Positions 1-8,053 of a DNA stretch of 64,000 bases are shown here, piece after piece. Source of the stretch: Brevibacillus ruminantium (GTDB lineage Bacteria > Bacillota > Bacilli > Brevibacillales > Brevibacillaceae). The notes under the pieces were generated by a model. That model did not search any database and was not told the origin of the DNA. It saw nothing but the letters and a program-made list of their open reading frames with translations. How positions within the stretch are numbered: position 1 is the stretch's first letter; each line of letters starts with the position of its first letter. A program made the translations under genes and the position numbers. The DNA is taken from positions 3,856,501 through 3,920,500 of the forward strand of contig NZ_CP098755.1 in the NCBI RefSeq assembly GCF_023746555.1. The letters are read 5' to 3'.

Positions 1-1104
1 GAGGAGCTTCCTCTCCCGAGTGAAGAATTGACAAAACCGGAAACCGAGGAAGAAAAGAAAGCCTTGGCCGACAAGCTGCTCCATCTGCAAGCCGAACCCA
101 TTTCGCTGTACGTCATGAAATGGCAGAATGGAAAGCTGGTTCGCATCCCAAATGACCAGATTCCCGCCGAGAAATTGGCGACGGTCAAGGAACAGCTGCC
201 GACCGATTTCCCTGGTTTCCCGTACTACACGATGAAAGACAACCAGCTTGTACCGAATGTACAGCGCCAATCCTATGCGGAAGGCATGCTGCAAATGGGC
301 ACAGCGCCGTATCGGGCACTTCTGCTGGATTTGCAGCACATCGGAGATACGCTGGCGGAAAATAAAGGAAGCATGGATGTACGCATGACTTTGGGAAGCA
401 AATACAAGGATCTCAGCATCCATGAGGGCCTTTTGACCGGAACGTATGAAGGCAGACCTTTTGCCGCTACGACCAAAGCCACGAAAATTCTCACCACGAT
501 GAATCTGCCGGATGGGCGGGAAGGCCTGATGATCATGGGTGAACATCTGAGTGTTCTCGCCGTTGAACCGGATGGCTCGACTGTCGAAGCCTATACGTTG
601 ACTCGCAAAGAGATGTCGTTGGCGACTGCTGAATTTATACCGGCTGATCTGGACAACGACGGAGCAGATGAGCTGTTGATCGCCAACACTCCGTCCTACA
701 TCCTCAAAGCCAAGCCAGACGGGACATGGGACGTTCTCTGGTCAAGTGAAGAAGGAGACAAGAGCTTCCGTTTCTCCAATTTCGCTGCTGTCGGGAGCGA
801 AGCTCAACCAGAGATAGTGGCCAAAGCAAAAAGCTGGGTTAGCATGAATGAAACCCGTTATCTAACCGGATACACGTACACATCAGATGGCCTGAAGCAA
901 AACTGGCGAATCTACATGCCGCTGCTCAATGTTCAGGTGGGGGACATCGACGGTGACCAAACCAATGAAATTATTGCCACCGTCTACGATCAGCACCGGG
1001 TCCTCATCTTCAAGCGTCATAACGTGCCGGTCGTACCTCTTGTCAGCCTGCTGTTCGTCGGATTGATTGGATACGGGATCGTAAGGAGGGTTCGCCATGC
1101 GTAA
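1..1104 (+). CDS. Membrane-anchored FG-GAP/VCBS-like repeat protein, 5' end missing
   Basis: The reading frame is open to the first base of the window, so the gene very probably begins upstream; an internal TTG at 28 is the first possible start seen but has no good ribosome binding site. Two acidic repeats of the FG-GAP/VCBS kind are visible, DLDNDGADE around base 650 and DIDGDQTNE around base 950. These resemble calcium-binding beta-propeller blades. The last 30 residues form one hydrophobic helix followed by RRVRHA, a C-terminal membrane anchor with the short basic tail inside the cell, so the repeat domain should face outside. It overlaps the next gene, a lipoprotein, by 8 bases, so the two are probably translated together and may act together at the cell surface. 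Specific function is not known. Confidence 0.75.
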   Translation, partial: EELPLPSEELTKPETEEEKKALADKLLHLQAEPISLYVMKWQNGKLVRIPNDQIPAEKLATVKEQLPTDFPGFPYYTMKDNQLVPNVQRQSYAEGMLQMGTAPYRALLLDLQHIGDTLAENKGSMDVRMTLGSKYKDLSIHEGLLTGTYEGRPFAATTKATKILTTMNLPDGREGLMIMGEHLSVLAVEPDGSTVEAYTLTRKEMSLATAEFIPADLDNDGADELLIANTPSYILKAKPDGTWDVLWSSEEGDKSFRFSNFAAVGSEAQPEIVAKAKSWVSMNETRYLTGYTYTSDGLKQNWRIYMPLLNVQVGDIDGDQTNEIIATVYDQHRVLIFKRHNVPVVPLVSLLFVGLIGYGIVRRVRHA

Positions 1105-1915
1105 ACGAGCTACTGTACTTTTCGCCCTGTCTGCTCTGCTTGGCGCCTCTCTGTTGAGCGGGTGCGGTACGTATGAGTCTGGGCCAAAAGCATTTGCCAG
1201 CACGAATTACGGCACATCCACTGACATGACTGCGCCCCAGCAGACGGAATCCGCGGCCGAGTGGTTGCGCACCGCTCTGGAAAATGCAAAAACCGATGAA
1301 CATGCCCAGCAGTTCTGGTACAAGGGATTTGTTAAAAACTACATTCTCAACCGTACCACAACCAGCATGTTCGACGGCGCCGTTCGCAATCCGGACGGGT
1401 ACAATGTCGATGCCAGAATTGCCCGGCAGGATTACCAGTACTACCGAATCGGTGACAAGCGTTATGTCCGCGTCAAGGATGCCTGGATGACAGCGCGGGA
1501 AACACCGCTGGATTTTGACGTATGGGCCGGCTTTGAGGATTGGCTGCCTTTTATGGATCAAGCCGTCCAGCTCAAGGATGACAAAGTATACGGCACGGTC
1601 TGTGTTCCGTTCCAGTTGAAGATGACCGGCACCGACTGGCTGGCGAAAAGCAGCAGTCCGCTGTTTGAGCCGCTGAAGCAGCAACTGGCAGAGCGGTCTG
1701 ACATCGAATACCTGCTGAAGGATTCCACCATTAAAACAACTTTCTGGATCGGCAAGGACGATCGTCTGATTCATCAGTACGAAACCTGGATCATCCTGCC
1801 CATGCCGGGAGGCGGCACCATGGACCAGCAAGTCCAATTCCAGATGTACAAGTACGACGATCCGGGCATCCATATCAAAAACCCGGAAGAAGTGGAAAAA
1901 TACCTGTTGTACTAA
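1097..1915 (+). CDS. Putative lipoprotein of unknown function
   Basis: A 272-residue protein with a lipoprotein signal: basic start (MRKR), hydrophobic stretch and lipobox LLSGC with the lipidated cysteine at about residue 23. An AAGGAGG ribosome binding site lies a few bases before the ATG, inside the end of the upstream gene. The mature part is soluble and rich in aromatic residues (YKGF, YYRIGDKRY, WAGFEDW), which looks loosely like the LolA/LppX-type or sporulation-lipoprotein folds that bind lipids or peptides; this is only an impression. The gene ends just before a strong bidirectional terminator. Its close coupling to the membrane-anchored FG-GAP-like protein suggests a shared role in the envelope. 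I do not recognise the family. Confidence 0.75.
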   Translation: MRKRATVLFALSALLGASLLSGCGTYESGPKAFASTNYGTSTDMTAPQQTESAAEWLRTALENAKTDEHAQQFWYKGFVKNYILNRTTTSMFDGAVRNPDGYNVDARIARQDYQYYRIGDKRYVRVKDAWMTARETPLDFDVWAGFEDWLPFMDQAVQLKDDKVYGTVCVPFQLKMTGTDWLAKSSSPLFEPLKQQLAERSDIEYLLKDSTIKTTFWIGKDDRLIHQYETWIILPMPGGGTMDQQVQFQMYKYDDPGIHIKNPEEVEKYLLY

Positions 1916-1940
1916 AAAGAAAATCTCGTGGCACGCAAAA

Positions 1941-1986
1941 AGAGACTGTTTCCCAGGTAGTATGCGCTACCTCGGAAACAGTCTCT
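1941..1986. terminator. Bidirectional terminator between convergent genes
   Basis: A near-perfect inverted repeat (AGAGACTGTTTCC ... GGAAACAGTCTCT) with an inner GGTAG/CTACC stem lies between the lipoprotein gene and the convergent transporter gene. It can form a strong hairpin on both strands and has A/T-rich flanks. Confidence 0.85.
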
Positions 1987-1992
1987 CTGTTT

Positions 1993-3141
1993 TCAAATGC
2001 CAGCCGCTTTCTTTTCCTTCCTCCAAAGCAGGGTACTGTAAAGACAGGCAACCAGGGAACAAACCGCCATCACCTGGTACAGGGCAGCTCCCCCCCACTG
2101 CTCAAAGACCCAACCGCCCGCAAAGGAACCGATGATCCCGGAAATTCCGAAAAAAATGACGGCCAGTACTGTTTGTCCCGTGGCCTTCCATTCCTCGGGG
2201 ATGATGCTGTACAAATGCTGGATGCTGGCTGTGTAAAAGATGACGAAGGTGACTCCTTGCATGAGCTGCAAAATTACGACAAGCAGCGGGTCTGAAACGG
2301 CCGCGCAGAGAAAAAAACGAACCGCGTAAATCACCGATGCCAAGGTGATCATCTTGATTTCGCTGCCGCTGCGAAGCAAACGCGGAAGCCACGCAAAGAA
2401 AGCTACCTCGCTAATCGCCGCCACAAACCAGGCGAGTCCGATCATCCCGGTAGTCCCGCCAAGACTTTGTACGTACACGCCGAGAAAGCTGTCATTGGTC
2501 CTGTGGGGAATCGCAGCCAGCAGAATCAGCAGGAAAAAGCGAAGCGTGGCCGGATACGCCAGAAAGCGGCGGAGATCGTCCAGGGAGAGCCGTTTTCCAC
2601 TAACAGGGGCATCCGGTATCACCGTGCACAATAGAAAGGCAAGGACGCCGTACCCTGCATAGACCAGATACAGCCGATCCATCCCGATCTGATCAACCGA
2701 AAAGCCAATCACCAGAGAAGCCGAAGCATACCCGATCGCGCCAAAGGTCCTGACCGATCCAAAGTGTACGCCGTGCTGCTCTGCCACCCGATAGTTTAAA
2801 CTTTCGGTCAGCGGGTCTGTCGGCAGCATGAAGAAATACATTCCCCCGACGAGCAAAAACAACATCCCCAGCTCGCTCGATTGAAACAGGATGAAGCCTA
2901 CGAGCAGCGAAAATCCCAGTGTAAACAGGAGCACCTTTTTAATCGTCTTGCGTCTGTCGCTGATCATTCCCCAAAACGGTTGGGACAAAATTCCGATAAA
3001 CGAGCCCAGCCCCACCAGCATCCCGATGTCGGCCGGTGTCACGCCCTGTGAGGACAGATACACAGGTAGAAACGAGATAAATACGGAGAGCAGTGAAAAA
3101 TAAAAAAAGTTATAGGCTCGCAGTGCCTGAATCGCCATCAT
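1993..3141 (-). CDS. MFS transporter (LacY/YwbF-like)
   Basis: A 382-residue, very hydrophobic protein with about 12 membrane helices. The loop after helix 2 carries a GMISDRRKTIKK-type segment, the usual major facilitator signature between helices 2 and 3. Overall it resembles the MFS_1-like/LacY-like group to which B. subtilis YwbF belongs, which includes nucleoside and sugar permeases; the substrate cannot be read from sequence. It starts 13 bases after the glycosyltransferase gene on the same strand, so the two are probably co-transcribed. Two ATG codons in a row (3141 and 3138) could start it, with AGAGGGAAA upstream. Confidence 0.85.
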   Translation of the reverse strand: MMAIQALRAYNFFYFSLLSVFISFLPVYLSSQGVTPADIGMLVGLGSFIGILSQPFWGMISDRRKTIKKVLLFTLGFSLLVGFILFQSSELGMLFLLVGGMYFFMLPTDPLTESLNYRVAEQHGVHFGSVRTFGAIGYASASLVIGFSVDQIGMDRLYLVYAGYGVLAFLLCTVIPDAPVSGKRLSLDDLRRFLAYPATLRFFLLILLAAIPHRTNDSFLGVYVQSLGGTTGMIGLAWFVAAISEVAFFAWLPRLLRSGSEIKMITLASVIYAVRFFLCAAVSDPLLVVILQLMQGVTFVIFYTASIQHLYSIIPEEWKATGQTVLAVIFFGISGIIGSFAGGWVFEQWGGAALYQVMAVCSLVACLYSTLLWRKEKKAAGI

Positions 3142-3154
3142 CGATTTCCCTCTC

Positions 3155-4507
3155 TCACGCTTGCATGGTCAGTTCGTTCATCAATTCAGCCAATTGACGG
3201 GCTTGTTCCCGCCTTTCGTAAGGCTTGACCCGTTCTGCGAACTCGTCACCGCGATCTGTGTTCCCTGTGGCTCCTTGCTCTTTCCACTCCCGGTACAGTT
3301 GCAAATAGGCCCGCTTCATCGCTTCCTTGTCCTCTGGATCAGCGACTTGGCCCAAACGGAAGGTTTCGATAATCCCGGTAGCCTCCCCTGGCTTATTCAG
3401 TGAAAGGATGGGCTTGCCAATCCCCATATACTCGTAGAGCTTGCCTGGAATATAAGCTCCCGCGTCCGGGGAAACATCGCCGATCAGGAGCAAGGCATCA
3501 GCGCCCTTCATCAGACTGAGCGCCTGCTTGTGCGGGAGGTTGCCAAGCACCCGGACGATATCCCCAAGCCCCAGCGCTTCCACGCAGTCTTGATTCTCGG
3601 TGTAGCCTGGATAATCAAATACACCGGCAAAGCTGAGCAAAAGATCTTCGCGGTTTACCTTTTGCTCATCAATCAGCTCGTGAATGGCCTGAAGCAACAG
3701 ACGTGGATTCCGTTTCTGGTAGAGAATGCCCGCGTAGACAGCGTGAAATTTGTCTGGTGCCGTATACGCCGGTGTCAGGCCGATGAAGTCTTCCTGGTCG
3801 AATCCGTTGTAGATGAGTTCCATGCGGCGAATCCGCTCACCATGCTTCTGACGGAAATTTTCCGCAAAAGTGGCCGTTACCGTGGTGATCGCATCGGCAT
3901 CGGCCATGACCCGCATTTCCATGCGCTCTTCCAGCCTCTCCCGCCAGCCGATCCCGGAGGTATGCATATTTTGCGTCCAGGGATCGCGGAAATCAGCGAC
4001 CCACTTGCAGCCGAATTCCTTGGCCAGGCGCTGGGCAATCAAGTGATTGGTAACCGGCCCGGAGGTGGAGAAGATCACGTCGATTTTTTCCTGGTGCATG
4101 ATCTCTCGTCCAACCTTGAGCGCCTGGGGAAGCCACAGAATCTGATCATCCGGTATCAGGATGTACGGTTTTACTTTTTTCAACAGGCCAATGACCTGCT
4201 GCTTTATTCGGCTTTTGAAACTCGTTTGGGGCGCAGTCTGTGGTGCTGCGGCAGCTTCCCCCGCAGCCGCTTTCCCTCTGCGCGGTATCAGTTGGCGTTC
4301 TTTTGCCCGATGAATGGCAACACCCTCTGGCAACTGCGCCAGCAAGGTAGGGTCTAGCGTCGCGTGATAAACCGGATCTACAGTCAATACATGAACGTTC
4401 CAGCCAAAATCGCCAAGATATTTCGCCATTTTCAAAGCACGGGGAACCCCTCCCCCGCCGATGGGCGGAAAGTAATAGCATATGAGTAGCACGTTGCGTG
4501 TTTTCAT
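3155..4507 (-). CDS. Glycosyltransferase family 4 (GT-B fold)
   Basis: A 450-residue GT-B glycosyltransferase. The N-terminal motif CYYFPPIGGGG (residues 9-19) is the glycine-rich acceptor-side loop of family 4 enzymes such as the WbuB-like group. The C-terminal half has PGKLYEYMGIGKPIL followed by a glutamate, the EX7E-type donor-binding region. Such enzymes transfer a sugar from a nucleotide-sugar to a polysaccharide, glycolipid or protein at the inner face of the membrane. I chose the ATG at 4507 because GGAAGG lies 8 bases upstream; an earlier TTG/GTG-type extension lacks this. The intergenic space to the divergent gene at 4646 holds promoters for both. Cell-surface glycan synthesis is the likely role; the exact product is unknown. 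Confidence 0.85.
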   Translation of the reverse strand: MKTRNVLLICYYFPPIGGGGVPRALKMAKYLGDFGWNVHVLTVDPVYHATLDPTLLAQLPEGVAIHRAKERQLIPRRGKAAAGEAAAAPQTAPQTSFKSRIKQQVIGLLKKVKPYILIPDDQILWLPQALKVGREIMHQEKIDVIFSTSGPVTNHLIAQRLAKEFGCKWVADFRDPWTQNMHTSGIGWRERLEERMEMRVMADADAITTVTATFAENFRQKHGERIRRMELIYNGFDQEDFIGLTPAYTAPDKFHAVYAGILYQKRNPRLLLQAIHELIDEQKVNREDLLLSFAGVFDYPGYTENQDCVEALGLGDIVRVLGNLPHKQALSLMKGADALLLIGDVSPDAGAYIPGKLYEYMGIGKPILSLNKPGEATGIIETFRLGQVADPEDKEAMKRAYLQLYREWKEQGATGNTDRGDEFAERVKPYERREQARQLAELMNELTMQA

Positions 4508-4570
4508 CAGGTGACCTTCCTTATATATCGTGTTTTTCTCCTTCACCAAGATACCATAAGTCCCGTCTTA

Positions 4571-4599
4571 TTGCGAATATACCAGCCATCTGCTATAGT
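4571..4599 (+). promoter_or_regulatory. Sigma-A promoter for the glycosyltransferase at 4646
   Basis: TTGCGA (4571-4576), 17-base spacer, TATAGT (4594-4599), about 45 bases upstream of the start codon and on the correct strand. Confidence 0.65.
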
Positions 4600-4645
4600 G
4601 AGAATGGTTTTGCTTTTTTTCTTACGAAGGTTCGGGTGGAGTGTC

Positions 4646-5782
4646 ATGGACAAAATACACATCCTCCATGTTATCGGCGGAGGAGAGTTCGGCGGCGCGG
4701 AACAACATATCCTAAATTTGGTAACCTCTCTCCCAAAAGACGAAGTGGAGACGACGGTCGTTTGCTTTTATGACTCTCTGTTTGCAAGCGAGTTGCGAAA
4801 AGCGGGCGTTCCTGTCATCGCACTCAATCGTTTTGGGCGTTTTGACCTGCGGCTGCTGCAGGCATTGCGAGGGGTATTTCGTTCTTTTGGACCGCATCTT
4901 ATACATACACACGGGGTAAAAGCCAATTTCTTTTCCCGACTGGCCGCCAGAGGGAGCCAGGCCAGACTGCTGACAACCGTTCACAGCTACCTGCGCTACG
5001 ACTATGCTCATCCCCTGGCCTACGCCATCGTTTCCTTTATGGAACGAAGCACCCGCAGGTGGAATCGGCATTATATCGCGATCAGCGGGGCCATTGCCGA
5101 GCTTTTGCAGCAGAATGGCGTGCCACAGAATGACATCAGCATTATTTACAACGGAACGGACCTTACTCCGTACAGGCAAACGCATTTGCGAGAGGCGGAC
5201 CGCACGCGTCTGCGCAAAGAATGGGGCGTTCCCGAGGATGCCTTTCTGTTTGGAACCGTAGCCAGATTTGTGCCAGTCAAAGGGCTGCCTCTGTTGGTGG
5301 AAGCCTTTGCGGGACTCCTTCGTGAATATGACGGACCTGCTCCGCATCTGGTGATGGTTGGAGATGGACCGGAGCGGCCGATTCTGGAGGAAAAGGTACG
5401 AGAGCTGGGGCTGCAGGAGAAAGTCTCGTTCGGAGGCTTCCGGCAAGATATACCGGCCTGCCTGCATGCCTGTGATGCTTTTGTTCACTCCTCGCTGTAC
5501 GAAGGTCTGGGGTATACGATCATCGAAGCCATGGCTTCTGAGGTTCCTGTCGTAGCCAGCCATGTCGGCGGCGTAAAAGAATTTGTGAATGATCACCAGA
5601 CGGGTCTGGCCGTGCAGCCGGGAGATCCAGCCGGTTTGACAAAGGCCATGAAAGAAATGCTGGATCGACCGGAGCTGCGTGAGAGCCTGACTCAAAACGC
5701 TCTTGCGCTGGTGGAACAAACCTTTACGATTCAACACATGACAAAAGAGACGATGCGCCTGTATCGGCAGCTTCTCTCTTAG
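4646..5782 (+). CDS. Glycosyltransferase family 4
   Basis: A 378-residue GT-B glycosyltransferase. The N-terminus reads HILHVIGGGEFGGAEQHILNL, the typical family 4 (TuaC/CapM-like) opening. The C-terminal Rossmann half contains VPVKGLPLLVEAF, MVGDGPER, and HSSLYEGLGYTIIEAMA, where the two glutamates of EGLG...E form the EX7E donor-binding motif. The ATG at 4646 is preferred: it follows GGTGGAG closely, and a predicted promoter lies downstream of any longer start. It is divergent from another family 4 enzyme and followed by its own terminator. It probably works in synthesis of an extracellular glycan or glycolipid; the sugar is not readable. Confidence 0.88.
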   Translation: MDKIHILHVIGGGEFGGAEQHILNLVTSLPKDEVETTVVCFYDSLFASELRKAGVPVIALNRFGRFDLRLLQALRGVFRSFGPHLIHTHGVKANFFSRLAARGSQARLLTTVHSYLRYDYAHPLAYAIVSFMERSTRRWNRHYIAISGAIAELLQQNGVPQNDISIIYNGTDLTPYRQTHLREADRTRLRKEWGVPEDAFLFGTVARFVPVKGLPLLVEAFAGLLREYDGPAPHLVMVGDGPERPILEEKVRELGLQEKVSFGGFRQDIPACLHACDAFVHSSLYEGLGYTIIEAMASEVPVVASHVGGVKEFVNDHQTGLAVQPGDPAGLTKAMKEMLDRPELRESLTQNALALVEQTFTIQHMTKETMRLYRQLLS

Positions 5783-5810
5783 GAGCATCGTCCCCATAAA
5801 ATTTTGCAGC

Positions 5811-5842
5811 AAGCACAGCGGGTTCCACTGCCCCCTGTGCTT
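5811..5842 (+). terminator. Rho-independent terminator
   Basis: AAGCACAG ... CTGTGCTT stem with an inner GGG/CCC pairing followed by a T run, 28 bases after the glycosyltransferase stop codon. Confidence 0.8.
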
Positions 5843-5954
5843 TTTTCATGTCTGGCGTCTCTCTTGATTTTTCTGTTGCCTGCATCGAAACAATCTGGTT
5901 TGATTAAAAGGAATGATTGCCAATTATCAGAAATGAAAGGATGGTAGGTATCCC

Positions 5955-6782
5955 ATGAAATTATTTCTTTCTGTCGATATGGAAGGAATCTCCGGCATCG
6001 TCGATCCCACGTACATCAATCCCGATACCGGCATGAACTATGGACGGGGACGAGTGTTCATGACGGAAGATGCCAACGCCGTCATCGAAGCTGCTTTGGA
6101 AATGGGCGCAACAGAGATCGTCGTCGCCGACAGCCACAACACCATGAACAATATTCTCTGGGAGTCCCTCCATCCCAAAGCCAAGCTGCTCGCCGGTTCC
6201 CCCCGTGATTACTCCATGATGCAGGGGCTGGACGAAAGCTTTGACGCTGCTTTTTTCATCGGCTACCACACGCGCCAAGGCGTTCCCGGAGTTCTCAGCC
6301 ATACGATGTCCGGCGTGGTTCGCAACATGTACATCAACGGACAAGTCGTGGGCGAGTTTGGCTTCAATGCAGCCTATGCCGGCTTGTATGGCGTGCCTGT
6401 TTGCCTCGTCTCCGGTGATAATCTGATCGCGGAAGAAGCGCGTGCGCTCATTCCCGAAATCAGTACAGCCATCGTCAAAACGGCCGTTTCCCGCACCTCT
6501 GCCATTTGCCTGTCAAGAGAGCAGGCTACCGCCGAATTAAAGCATCAGACGAAGCACGCGCTTTCCCGTTTGGCTGATATCAAACCGCTCACCTTTTCAC
6601 AGCCGCTGGAGCTCGCCATCGAATTTTCTCATGCCGGACAAGCGGAAATGGCTGCCAACGTGCCGGGAACACGCTACGAAACGGAAACAGGCATCGTCCG
6701 CTACAATCCTGTTGATCAGCACGATCTGTACAAAACGATGCGGGCCATGATCAACCTTGCTCACAACGCGGTGTTTTTCTAA
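5955..6782 (+). CDS. dppA: D-aminopeptidase DppA (M55 family)
   Basis: 275 residues, the usual length of the zinc-dependent D-aminopeptidase DppA. The N-terminal SVDMEGISG carries the conserved Asp and Glu metal ligands (about residues 8 and 10). DSHNTMNN near residue 60 and FIGYHTRQG near residue 104 supply the histidine ligands, and VVGEFGFNAA the later glutamate. B. subtilis DppA forms a decameric ring and removes N-terminal D-residues such as D-Ala from peptides, probably recycling peptidoglycan fragments. In B. subtilis dppA heads the dppABCDE peptide transporter operon; here it stands alone, bounded by terminators on both sides. The start is fixed by AAAGGATGGTAGG upstream of the ATG. 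Confidence 0.93.
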   Translation: MKLFLSVDMEGISGIVDPTYINPDTGMNYGRGRVFMTEDANAVIEAALEMGATEIVVADSHNTMNNILWESLHPKAKLLAGSPRDYSMMQGLDESFDAAFFIGYHTRQGVPGVLSHTMSGVVRNMYINGQVVGEFGFNAAYAGLYGVPVCLVSGDNLIAEEARALIPEISTAIVKTAVSRTSAICLSREQATAELKHQTKHALSRLADIKPLTFSQPLELAIEFSHAGQAEMAANVPGTRYETETGIVRYNPVDQHDLYKTMRAMINLAHNAVFF

Positions 6783-6835
6783 GTTTATCTTTTCGAAAGT
6801 ATGAAGACTAACGCTTCCTTTTCTGTGGCAAAAAA

Positions 6836-6880
6836 TAAACCTCCAGTTCTAGGGAAAACCTTAATAGAACTGGAGGTTTA
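6836..6880. terminator. Terminator after dppA
   Basis: Perfect 15-base inverted repeat (TAAACCTCCAGTTCT ... AGAACTGGAGGTTTA) followed by TTTGATT. Confidence 0.85.
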
Positions 6881-6967
6881 TTTGATTAGGCTTATATTTT
6901 GGAAATTACATACAATATTATTATATTTATGGTAAAATTACAATATAAAAAAAGGGAGGGATTTACA

Positions 6968-7189
6968 ATGGGGAGAATTACAACAGGAATTTGTTTTTGT
7001 TTTATTGGTGCCTTTCTCGTAGTTGCACAATATATTACGGTCGCCATTCTCAGTTTAGGGCCAAATTGGCGTTATTTTTCTTTTGAATCATCAATAGAGG
7101 ATGTTGGTAAATTGCCTTTGTATTTGGGAATTGCTTTTTTCGTGTTGGGCGTACCAATGGCCATCTTTGGCAAGGAAAATAACCGCTGA
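6968..7189 (+). CDS. Small two-helix membrane protein, unknown function
   Basis: A 73-residue protein with two predicted membrane helices (about residues 5-27 and 48-66) separated by a short polar loop containing SLGPNWRYFSFESS. The start is the ATG after the GGGAGGG ribosome binding site; a longer reading from 6899 would be AT-rich leader. The local base composition is clearly more AT-rich than the flanking genes, which may mean recent acquisition. I do not recognise the family. Confidence 0.6.
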   Translation: MGRITTGICFCFIGAFLVVAQYITVAILSLGPNWRYFSFESSIEDVGKLPLYLGIAFFVLGVPMAIFGKENNR

Positions 7190-7590
7190 GTAGATAATTT
7201 ATGACGGCAAGTTCACTTCGCCTTATATGAAACAGAACTGCCTCTTTTTCACATCATTTGTGTAAGACCTTGAACTTTTACCCTTTAATCGCTAAAAAAT
7301 ACACCTCCCTACAATGTAATCGGAAGCCCAGTGGGTTTTCCAATGTCCATTATAAGGGGTGCGCTTCTTCCACCACCGGTGGAGCCTCTTTTCGAACCTC
7401 TTTCGCATGTTTAGGCAAGTAAGCACCAAATTCGCAATCTGTAAGAAATCATTGCCTTCACCATGTGCTAGAATAGCAATTATTCAGAAAACCAGACATG
7501 AAGGGAGTCTTTCATACACTAGCATCTGACGCTTGTGAAAGGTATAGAATCGGTTAATAGCACGACATGCTAATGATGAGGTGATGGAAA
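7190..7590. other. Intergenic region without a convincing gene
   Basis: About 400 bases. It contains two small hairpins, GGAAGCCC/GGGTTTTCC near 7322 and TCCACC/GGTGGA near 7368, but no open frame with a ribosome binding site except the start of the following VOC gene. A TATAGAAT box near 7541 could be the -10 element of that gene, but no good -35 is seen. Confidence 0.5.
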
Positions 7591-8004
7591 ATGGGACTGC
7601 AAGCAGAGAAAATTTTTGTCAACCTGCCTGTGAAGGATCTGAAAAGATCCATGGACTTTTTTTCAGCGATTGGCTTTACTTTTAACCCGCAATTTACTGA
7701 TGACAACGCAGCCTGTATGGTCGTCAGTGAAGACATTTTTGTCATGCTGCTGGTGGAAGATTTCTTCAAGACATTTACCAAAAAAGAAATGGTCGATGCA
7801 ACGAAAGGCACAGAAGTGATTTTGGCCTTATCCGCTGAAAGCAAAGAGAAAGTGGACGAGATCGTCAATAAGGCGTTAGCGGCAGGCGGACTTGCCTCCA
7901 ATGACCCGATGGATCACGGATTTATGTACGCATGGAGTTTTCAAGATATCGACGGTCATCTTTGGGAGTTTATGTACATGGATCAAAGGGTAACCGATCA
8001 ATAA
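7591..8004 (+). CDS. VOC family protein (glyoxalase/dioxygenase-like)
   Basis: 137 residues with the vicinal-oxygen-chelate fold pattern: the opening KIFVNLPVKDLKRSMDFFSAIGF is the first beta-alpha unit, and the end SFQDIDGHLWEFMYMD carries the conserved Asp-Gly-His/Glu metal-binding-type strand. Proteins of this size and type are usually called lactoylglutathione lyase-like or extradiol-dioxygenase-like, and many are of unknown activity. It has a GAGGTGAT ribosome binding site 8 bases before the ATG and its own terminator, so it is a single-gene unit. The substrate is unknown. Confidence 0.85.
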   Translation: MGLQAEKIFVNLPVKDLKRSMDFFSAIGFTFNPQFTDDNAACMVVSEDIFVMLLVEDFFKTFTKKEMVDATKGTEVILALSAESKEKVDEIVNKALAAGGLASNDPMDHGFMYAWSFQDIDGHLWEFMYMDQRVTDQ

Positions 8005-8009
8005 AAACA

Positions 8010-8049
8010 AACAGGCCCTGCCGGCATTTTTCAACCGGTGGGGCCTGTT
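8010..8049. terminator. Bidirectional terminator between convergent genes
   Basis: AACAGGCCC..CCGG ... CCGG..GGGCCTGTT inverted repeat between the VOC gene and the nucleotide-sugar dehydrogenase gene. Confidence 0.85.
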
Positions 8050-8053
8050 CTTG

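Noticed and set aside
7190-7590. A possible small gene between the small membrane protein and the VOC gene
   Set aside because: No frame with ribosome binding site and protein-like composition was seen.
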